Source of the DNA: Pleurostoma richardsiae
Taxonomy: Eukaryota; Ascomycota; Sordariomycetes; Calosphaeriales; Pleurostomataceae
NCBI GenBank assembly: GCA_030052745.1
Contig: JANBVO010000015.1
Coordinates: 248,001-312,000, forward strand
DNA length: 64,000 nucleotides
Direction: 5' to 3'
Shown: positions 56,215 to 64,000 of the stretch, in pieces
Numbering within the stretch: position 1 is the stretch's first letter
How the letters are laid out: each line of letters starts with the position of its first letter
The notes under the pieces: model-generated
What the model was told of the DNA's origin: nothing
Databases searched by the model: none
The model's input: only the letters and a program-made list of their open reading frames with translations
Made by a program: the position numbers and the translations under genes

Positions 56215-58841
56215 ATGCGTGGACTGCATCTTGGCTTGGGCGCCCTCGCCCTCGGCACTGCCAACGCCTGGACGTATCCGGAATGCGTACGGTTGAAACA
56301 TCTCTTGGCACTGTACAGGGGTATCGCATCGAAAAGTGCTAACCGCTTTGATAGGAGCAAGATAACTGCTACCGGGAGTTGACTGACCAGCGCTTCACTG
56401 CCGAAGCCGCCAGCTTCTGCCCACAGTTCCTTGCTGGCACCACCACTGCCGCGTCGGCCATCCCGACTGATTTCAGTAACTGTGGCGGCAGCGTCGAGAA
56501 AGTCAGCTCGGCATGCTCTTGTATCACGTACTCCCTGACCCACTCGGAGTCGACCTCCACGGTGCCCCTGACTACCTCCTCGAGCATCTGGGGAACTACC
56601 TCCACGAGCTCCCAGGTGGTGACAACCTCTACTTCGGTTGCCGTCACCACATCCTCTAGCTCAACCTCTACTACTCCCACCTCGACTTCTACCACCCCCA
56701 TTCCGTGGAGCAGCACCAGCAGCTCGTCTAGCTTGACTTCATCGTCCAGCTCGAGCTCTGTTGTCAGCTCCACCAGCTCGACCTCATGCGAGGAGACAAC
56801 GTCAACCTCATCAACCTCGGTCCCCGTCACAGTCTCCAGCTCGACCAGCTCAACCATTGTCACCAGTTCGAGCAGCTCCACGTCGTGCGAAGAGACAACG
56901 TCCACTTCGGTTCCCGTCACGATTCCTACGTCGACCAGCTCAACCGTTGTGACCAACTCGAGCACCTCCACCAGTTGTGAGGAGACCACTACTTCGGTCC
57001 CTGTCACGGTTTCCTCTTCCAGCAGCACCAAGGCGTCGACCACCACCACTGGACTTAACAGTACCACCGTGTCCGTCTCTACGACCACCTCGGTGCCGGT
57101 CTCGACTTCGACTTCCAGCTGTGAAGAGTCCTCGAGCACTGTCAGCGTGTCGACTTCGGCGAGCCTCAGCTCGGTGACCTCCACCCCTACTTATAAGCCG
57201 ACGTCTTCTAGCTACTGGACGACGTCCACAATCTGGACCACGACGGTCAAGACCATTACGTCGTGTGCCCCGACTGTCACGTCCTGCCCAGCCCGTTCCG
57301 GTACGCCCTACGTCACCACCGAGACTGTGCCGCTGACCACTACCGTCTGCCCGGTCACTGAGACGGAGACGGCCACGACCACAACCGCACCGGCCACCAC
57401 GGAGTACACCACCTCAACTGTCTACAGTACCACCGTCCGCACTATCACCTCTTGCTCCCCAGGTGTCGTCTCCTGCCCTGCACACTCGGCCACTACCAAG
57501 ACGGTGACTGAGACCATCGCCGTGTCCACCACCGTGTGCCCTGTCACAGAGACTACAACTTCTCTCACGCCTACCACAACCCCCAAGACCGAGGAGACCA
57601 CCTCAGTCACCCCTACCCCGACGACTACCTCTGAGACGGAGTATACCACCTCGACCGTCTACAGCACCACCGTTCGCACGGTCACTTCCTGTGCACCGGG
57701 CGTCGTCTCCTGCCCTGCGCACTCGGCCACTACGAAAACGGTGACTGAGACTATCGCTGTATCCACCACGGTTTGCCCCGTCACAGAAACTACAACTTCT
57801 CTTACTCCTACGACGACCCCCAAGACCGAGAAAACTACCTCGATCACGCCTACCCTGACAACTACTTCTGAGACTGAATACACCACTTCAACCGTTTATA
57901 GCACCACCGTTCGCACGGTTACTTCCTGCGCACCGGGCGTTGTCTCCTGCCCTGCGCACTCCGCGACAACCAAGGTCGTCACTGAGACTGTCGCTGTCTC
58001 TACCACCGTCTGCCCGGTGACCGAGACCACGACACCAGCTGTCACCATTACCCAGACTAGCACATCGGCTCCTTATGTTAACGCCACCACGACTTCCGCT
58101 CCTTTTGTCAACTCCACTACCACCGTGACGCCCACGACGGAGTACACGACCTCAACCGTCTACAGCACCACCGTCCGTACCGTGACGTCCTGCGCCCCGG
58201 GTGTCGTCTCTTGCCCGGCACACTCTGCCACTACCAAGGTCGTGACAGAAACCGTTCCTGTTTCCACCACCGTCTGCCCCGTGACCGAGGTCACGACGTC
58301 TACTGTGCCTGTTAGCAAGACCAAGACGTTGACTCTGACCTCCAAGGCCAAGTACACGACCTCGACCGTCTACAGCACTACCCTCCGCACCGTCACCTCC
58401 TGTGCTGCCGGCGTCGTATCTTGCCCCGCACACTCGGCCACGACCCAGATCGTCACGGAGACCGTCCCCGTCTCCACCACTGTGTGCCCTGTCACCGAGA
58501 CCACTACCCCCACCGAGTCCACGAAGGCTGTTCCTACCACGACCATCGTCCCTGGCTCAACAGAGGAGTGGACCACCATCTCCACTGTCCCGGCCGTCAG
58601 CAGCAGCAGCACCACCGTCATTTCGGTCCCGCTCGAGAGCGAGGTCGTTTCCAGCGCGGCTGCCACCACCCCCAGCCCTGTCGCTGTCACCTCTAGCTCC
58701 ACCACGACTACGCCCGCTGCGGTCGTTTCCTCCTCCAGCACGACCACCAGCCCCGCCGCGGTGGTTACTGCCGGCGCCGGCCGCGTTGGTGCCGGGTGGG
58801 TTGGTGCCGCTGCCGGTGTTCTCGTCGCTGCTCTTCTTTAA
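56215..58841 (+). CDS. GPI-type Ser/Thr-rich cell-wall protein with six tandem repeats
   Basis: Two exons: 56215-56286 (signal peptide MRGLHLGLGALALGTANAW) and 56355-58841; intron of 68 nt; 852 aa. The N-terminal Cys-containing domain (QDNCYRELTDQRF, FCPQFLAGTTT, SACSCITYSLTHSES) is followed by a Ser/Thr stalk with recurring SCEETTS blocks (about residues 130-290), then six copies of a repeat of about 50 residues (TTSTVYSTTVRTVTSC, VVSCPAHSATTK, VSTTVCPVTETTT), then a Ser/Thr/Pro region and a C-terminal omega-site plus hydrophobic tail (TAGAGRVGAGWVGAAAGVL) typical of GPI anchoring. Each repeat keeps three Cys. It is probably heavily O-mannosylated and displayed on the wall; adhesion is plausible but unproven. 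Confidence 0.92.
57210..58506 (+). repeat. In-frame coding tandem repeats of the wall protein
   Basis: Copies begin near 57210 (degenerate), 57402, 57639, 57876, 58140 and 58350. Copies two to four are spaced exactly 237 bp and are the most alike in DNA; linkers between the others vary (264 and 210 bp). Lengths are multiples of three, so the frame is kept. Confidence 0.9.
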
Positions 58842-59403
58842 TTGAATGCATCATACGGGTAATGTTACGGGAATAATACACGAGTGAAAAAGGAGGACGT
58901 TCTCCGACAGAAATCAAGTTCATGCAAATCAAGTTGCAAAGTAATATAATTCATGTACATAGTTTTCGGAGCAGACAATTTCTGCTTGAGGGAAAGGTAT
59001 GGAATCAAGTATGATAACGACTTAGATAGAAACAAATGAAATACCTTAGTTCAAGATGAGCCTCATCATGATGCAGTGTGAGTTTGTGCTGAACGCTGTC
59101 GGGTTAATGCAGGCTTTCGAGCATCAGTTCCGCCGGCTTTCACTATGGTCTTATAACCATCTTTGTGGTATAATAAAGATACTCGATTATGCAATGTCAC
59201 CAGGAAAGGGACGTTCCCTTGTATTTCAAAGTCAGTCACCCTTACCGATGGATAGATGTTCCGATTTACCCATGGCATCGATCTAGCATCACCGACGTAT
59301 AGGAGACTCAACAATTCCTGATAGCGTCTCGAGACCGTTTGGCTGGCAGCTTTGCCGGGACCCATTTGGCTCCAGCCCGGCGATGGTCATCTAGGGCTAC
59401 ATT
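58842..59403. other. Intergenic between convergent genes
   Basis: About 0.56 kb, 3' ends on both sides; no gene. Confidence 0.6.
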
Positions 59404-61059
59404 CTACCACTTCAAGTCCTCTTTCGAAGCCAGTGCCTGTTTATGCCAGTTCCTCTCGTCCGAGGTCGTGTTGGTCCGCATCCGTGCAAGTTGTTCCGGG
59501 CTCGGCTTCCTCCACTGCCACAGCCGTGTGTAATCATTACTCTTTCCCTCGAGAACATCGACCACGTATTCCCCCAAGACTGGGAGGAACTTGAACCCTG
59601 AAACTCGACGCGTAAGCTCATGGACTTCTAACATCGCCTACATAGATGTATGCGAGTGCGTAGACTTACCATGACCGCTACCCGCCGTAACAATAATGAG
59701 GTTGCTAGTCCCCGGGACGCGATCGATGACAAAATTGAGGTCGGTGGAGTCGGTGTACCAGCACATCCTCGCCGCTACGATTTCCGCGCCCACCAGCTCC
59801 GGCATGTTTTCCCGTATGAATTCTTTCGTTTCTTGCAGCGGTAATAATGGGGGGCCAGTGGAGGCGACTTCGGATGCTTTTGCTGGCACCGAAACAGGAT
59901 TTCCTGTCGAAGAGGCTGACTGAGACGGATTTGTCCATTTGGGAGACCTATAAGAGATCTTCAGGATGCCGTGCCCTAGTAATGATCGCTGTGAGCCACG
60001 TTTATCTAGAGATATGAAAGCTAGTTTTAGTGTATGGTGGCAACGTACTATCTATCGGAAAGCCAGTGAGGCCGGGACTCTCGGAGTTTCCACTGTAGTT
60101 CCACGCCCAAGTCGGGAAGACATCGGGTCTGTAGCGATCTCGCAGATGCTCCGGGACCCGGATGAAGATGAAATTTCCTGCTGTCGCCGTAACGAAGGGC
60201 TGTAGCTCGGGCACGATCTGGTGGGTATACGGGCCGGCCGCGACGATCACGAAGTCCGCGTGGTGTTTTTGTCCGTCTTTGGTGATGATACCCGTGACCC
60301 GGCTGGTATCACTCACATCGCGGATGAACTCTGAGAACTCGCCTCTTCCCTCGCCGAAAATGACCTTTGTGCCACCATCCTCCTCCACGAGGCTCAGAGC
60401 GTACTTGCACGCCAGATCAGCGTAGGCCATGCCGGCATTCGCGTCAAGCACGCCGTCGAGGGGCAGTCCGCGCTCGCGCCGGCGGAACTGGTCGAGGCGC
60501 GGCCCGCCCCATCCGTTCTTCTCTGCCCTCTCCAGGTCTTCGGACGAGTGCAGAAAGTATTGGGTATGACCCAGGCCAGCCTTGGCCATCGTCTCGAAGG
60601 TGGCAATATCCACGTCCATGGGCCGCCCCGTATCGGTGAGCCGCGCCCATCCAGAAAGCGAGAAAAGCTCCTCGCCGGAAGCCTCGTTCCATTGCCTCCA
60701 CTTGTCAATGGCACGGTTCGCGAGGTCCTGCAGGAGCGGCTGGGCTCCATAGGCGCTGCGGATGACCTTCTGGGTGTCCGTTGGTGGCAAGCGTTAACGG
60801 AAGGTATGAATTCCCGGTAGAGTCAGAATGCCCACCTGCAGAAGGTGAATCGCCGCCATGGAAGGGTGAATATCCAGAGGCATGGTAATCCTGTTTATCG
60901 AAGATGGTGATGTTCTTGTAACCTCGCTGTTGAAGGTGAAGGGCCGTAGACAGGCCAAACACACCAGCTCCTTTGAAAATGTTGGATAAGAGGCTAGCTT
61001 GGCCGGTTGGGGCGTTCATACATACCGACGAGAATGACTGACCCTGGACCGGAAGCCAT
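59404..61059 (-). CDS. FAD-dependent amine oxidase paralogue, one junction abnormal
   Basis: Same family as the oxidase at 37171-39044. Exon 1 (61059-61026) MASGPGSVILVG is spliced to AGVFGLSTALHLQQRGY, giving GxGxxG; then TIFDKQDYHASGYSPFHGG. The next junction is a problem: donor GCAG|GTGGGC near 60837 leaves one base, but no AG acceptor near 60788 restores the frame of QKVIRSAYG; an ACGG in place of an AG would. After that, one long exon (RLTDTGRPMDVDI, FVIVAAGPYTHQIVPEL, FPTWAWNYSGN, GLTGFPIDR), an intron ending ATTACTAG to HGILKISYRS, CWYTDSTDLNFVID, TAGSGHG, then intron 59598-59669 and FKFLPVLGEYVVDVLEGK to the stop at 59404. It is either functional with a non-canonical splice or recently broken. 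Confidence 0.78.
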
Positions 61060-61661
61060 GTTGCTCACGCCTGGTCAAATACTTGTTTGTATAACGTCAG
61101 ATTGGCAAGGACGATATCGAGATGTCGTCTGGCTCAACCTGCCACTCTGATAAGGTAGCTAGATGCACGAGTAACGCGGTGTAGAAAGGTTGTGCCCTAC
61201 CTCTTTCTCCTGCCAACTGGAGCTTGGTAACACTGGATTGTCAGGCCGTAGCCAACACAGACATGGATTGGGGCCATGCCGAGAATCGGAGCCGGGGAGG
61301 ACAGGGGGCACACGCGGCCGGGGACTCGACGGCGTTGAGAAACCCGGTGCCGGCCCGGAGCGAGGTCTGAAGATGATGGCGTGCTTATCAAGGAGTGGGG
61401 GAAGCCAGGGATGCTGTCCCCGGAGTTACAGCCCCCACAACGATCCTAGTCCCTACCAAATCTGGCGGCGCGATCCTATAGTGCACTAGTCCGGCGTTGT
61501 CAAACTGATTGCATTCCCCACCGGAGGACAGTTGGCCGGTGTCTAACGGGGAACAGTTTACTGGATAAAACAACTACTAGGCCAGTGAGGTGGAGGAGCA
61601 TATGTGGCTGTTCCCTCTCACCCCTTATCAGGCAGGAGATAATACGCCTTTGCGTGCCTCG
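61060..61661. promoter_or_regulatory. Divergent promoter between amine oxidase and flavin monooxygenase
   Basis: About 0.6 kb between opposing starts. In-frame upstream ATG at 61602 could lengthen the monooxygenase. No other gene. Confidence 0.6.
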
Positions 61662-63315
61662 ATGACCTCCATTAAACGGGTTGCCGTCATTGGTGCCGGC
61701 CCTTCGGGTGCGGCGGCCGCTGAAGCCCTCATACAGACACAGGCGTTCGACGTCGTCCGCGTCTTTGAGCGTAGGGCCGAGCCAGGAGGCGCATGGTAAG
61801 CAAACTTGCTGTTTCACATGCGGCATGCACGCTTCTTGCAGTTAGAGCTGGACTCGCCGCAGCTAACCCAGGGAGCTGGGAATAGGCAATATGATGCAGC
61901 CCCAGACGTGCCGCCTGCCGATCCGATGGTGCATCCGAGCATCGTGGATCAGCCTCTTGAGCCTCCATCGCAATTGCCCGCAGACACGCCAAACAGCGCA
62001 AGGGAGAGATGGGTGACAGCTCCAGTGTATGAGAATCTGACGACCAACGTAAACATAGTAAGTTATTCATCTCATCTATCGGCCGCCGGGGAGCACCGAG
62101 TTGTCTACGTAACGTGTGGCTGATATGGAAAGGACATAATGTCGTACACCCACGTGCACTTCTCGGAGGTCGACAGGACGCCTGCCGCAGATGATTCTGA
62201 CCCCATGTTCCCCTCAGCAGCGCGTGTCCTCAAGTATATCCAGGCACTGCATGAAAGGCATGCGGCCAGTCTTGTGCTCAACACCACGTTGGAGAAGGCG
62301 GTCAAGCACGGACCAGAGTGGCTGTTGACGTTGAGAAGAGCCGAAGGCGGCAAAGATCACTGGTATGAGGAACCATTCGACGCCGTTGTCGTCGCCACAG
62401 GGATATACTCTGTTCCAAAGATACCGTTGATACCAGGTCTCAAAGCTTACAACAAGACATTTCCCGGTCGGGCTCTGCATTCGAAATATTTCCGGTCTGT
62501 TGAGGCCTTCAGGAACAAGGTTGGCCATCACCTATACTCCTCGCAACTATGAGCAGCAACACTGACTTCTCAATCCATAGGCGGTCCTCATCGTGGGTAA
62601 CGGAATCACAGCATTAGACCTGATCCGTGATCTCATGCTTGTGACTTCCAGCCTCGCGGTATCACACCGGAGTCCCAACTGGATGTACCCGACGTCCCTC
62701 GAGGGCGTCCAGGGCATCACTGTCAGGTCTGAGCTAGAGCGCGTGGACCCCGACACGGGAGACTGGTTTTTCACAGACAGGGGCCCTTCTCTGCGCCCGG
62801 ACGCCATCATCTTCGCCACCGGATACCACGTCTCGTTCCCCTTCTTGCAGCCACCCTACGCCAGTCACAACCATAGCCCTGAGGCGCCGGCGGACTGGGT
62901 GCCCGGAACGTACCTGCACACCTTCTGGCGGGACGACCCGACGCTCTCGTTCGTGGGCCTCGTCCAGAACAGTGTCTCCTTCCGCGTCTTCGCCTACCAA
63001 GGCGCCCTCGTCGCCGCGTATCTCTCGGGGAGCCTGTCTCTGCCGGCGGCCCAGGAGATGGAGCAGTGGGAGAGGGACCGCCTAGCGGAAGTCAACGGCC
63101 AGACGGCGGTCTTCCACTACAACAAGTACCCGGACAGCGTTGCGTTTCTTAACCAGCTCCACTCCTTGCTGGTAGGCGCGGGAAGCGGGGCGGAAAAGAT
63201 GAAGCTGCTTGCGTGGCAGGAAGAGTGGACGCCGCCCTACCTCGCTGGGGTCAACGAGCGAAAGCGGAGGGTGGATAACCTCAAGACTCTCCACCTAAGA
63301 GGGACGGTATTGTAG
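61662..63315 (+). CDS. Flavin-containing monooxygenase (FMO family)
   Basis: Predicted FAD/NADPH enzyme oxygenating nucleophilic N or S. ATG 61662 (an in-frame ATG at 61602 would add 20 residues). Four exons. Exon 1 has RVAVIGAGPSGAAAAEAL and RRAEPGGA; its join to WQYDAAPDV requires the AATAG acceptor near 61882, which restores the GGAW-YD pattern; nearer acceptors lead to stops. Then NLTTNVNI joins DIMSYTHVHF (intron near 62059-62127). The third exon holds FPSAARVLKYIQALHER, FDAVVVATGIYSVPKIP and PGRALHSKYFRSVEAFRNK. The last, from near 62581, has VLIVGNGITALDLIRDL (NADPH Rossmann) and the FATGYHVSFPF motif. Stop 63313-63315; about 475 aa. It is divergent from the amine oxidase, suggesting joint action on an amine (inference). 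Confidence 0.9.
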
Positions 63316-63902
63316 ATTTAGCATGCTATGGCGCCTCAATTTGGCAGTGCAAGCTCCAGCCATCGCCAGGCCAGAACTACGGTATATGACATTCTCGACG
63401 CAACATCCCCAACCCACTTCAAGATACCATGTTCTTTCATCTATACCAACATGTATTTTTCAAAAATGCAGGCGCCTTGATAAGAGAAAGACAGCTGCAG
63501 CCCCTGCTTCTTTGTCTAAGTGGATTTCAACACATACCTGCAGTCTCGCGACGGCCAACGTTATCTCGGTTGGACTTGCGGCCACGGCCAACTAGCCTGG
63601 ACTACACCGCCCTAGCGCATCCTTCGCTGGCCCAAAAGCGGAGTCCCGGCAGATGATCATAATCGCCTATCGATCCCCTATCAATGAAGCCAACGATATG
63701 ACGTGCTCCGGTAGTAGGTGAGCGCTGGCAAGGCCTGTCTCCGATGCCGTCGATCAGAGCTGCGTGACAGACGTCGAAGGCTATAAACTGTTGCAAATGC
63801 AGGCAGAGTTACATGTTACTTTTACGGGGAACAACCACAATCCACAGGTGATCTTCTTTCACTTGTAGTTTCCGTCCCGCACCTCGTACGTTTCAACCGG
63901 CA
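63316..63902. other. Intergenic, leader of the edge gene
   Basis: About 0.6 kb; no gene recognised in it. Confidence 0.55.
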
Positions 63903-64000
63903 ATGATGTCTGTGACTTCTAAGGAAAGTCCGTCTCCAGTGGTGTCGGAGTCACCCGAAGACGGCGGGCTCAAATCCCACGCCGAAATCCCGGAGGAGAT
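63903..64000 (+). CDS. Partial gene at right edge, unidentified N-terminus
   Basis: ATG at 63903 (or the adjacent ATG at 63906) opens a frame that runs off the window: a hydrophilic Ser/Pro/Glu-rich start (MMSVTSKESPSPVVSESPED). The acidic, disordered N-terminus resembles cytosolic leaders of fungal transporters, but 32 codons cannot identify it. The preceding bases are not strongly pyrimidine-rich. Confidence 0.45.
   Translation, partial: MMSVTSKESPSPVVSESPEDGGLKSHAEIPEE

Noticed and set aside
56369-57184. 271-codon minus-strand frame rich in Val/Glu/Thr
   Set aside because: Antisense of the Ser/Thr stalk of the wall protein.
1-64000. CRISPR array, bacterial operons, riboswitches
   Set aside because: No regularly spaced identical repeats of suitable size; the window is clearly fungal, with introns and a nuclear tRNA.

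Overview
The window is nuclear DNA of a filamentous ascomycete (Pezizomycotina). Genes are mostly monocistronic and carry short (about 50-85 nt) GT-AG introns with CTAAC/CTGAC-like branch sites. The gene families are typically fungal: Zn2Cys6 regulators, YAT and AAAP amino-acid permeases, RTA1-like and Dal5-like transporters, GPI-type wall proteins. One intron-bearing tRNA-Ala(CGC) is present. Species cannot be fixed from sequence alone. All gene models were built by hand from reading frames, splice consensus and family continuity.

Region 1 (1-15.6 kb): an island bounded by two inverted arms (1-370 and about 15195-15625) made of diverged units of roughly 100-130 bp, each ending in a TTTAAAAATGCTGTGAA-like motif. 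Between the arms lie a YAT amino-acid permease, an AAAP amino-acid transporter, an intact six-exon Zn2Cys6 regulator, a fused aconitase/isopropylmalate-dehydratase-type hydro-lyase and, divergent from it across 0.4 kb, an isocitrate-lyase/PEP-mutase-superfamily C-C lyase. A hydro-lyase and a C-C lyase sharing a promoter next to a regulator suggest a small catabolic pathway for a branched malate- or citrate-like acid.

Region 2 (15.6-21 kb): a secreted Ala/Ser/Thr-rich protein, a long gene-free stretch and the tRNA.

Region 3 (21-39 kb): a dense accessory block holding a UPC2-like regulator with a 19-nt microexon, an RTA1-like membrane protein, a TauD dioxygenase, an UNC93-like transporter, a Baeyer-Villiger-type flavin monooxygenase, a Liz1/Dal5-type MFS transporter, a bacterial-luciferase-like (NtaA/DszA type) flavin monooxygenase and an FAD amine oxidase. 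These are consistent with uptake and oxidative cleavage of organosulfur or organonitrogen compounds.

Region 4 (40-52.5 kb): a GH27 alpha-galactosidase, a ZIP zinc transporter, a mucin-like single-span membrane protein, a second Dal5-like MFS transporter and an aldo-keto reductase. Region 5 (52.5-64 kb): a 3.7-kb gene-poor stretch, a GPI-type wall protein with six internal repeats, a second FAD amine oxidase with a problematic splice junction, a divergent flavin monooxygenase, and the start of a further gene at the right edge.
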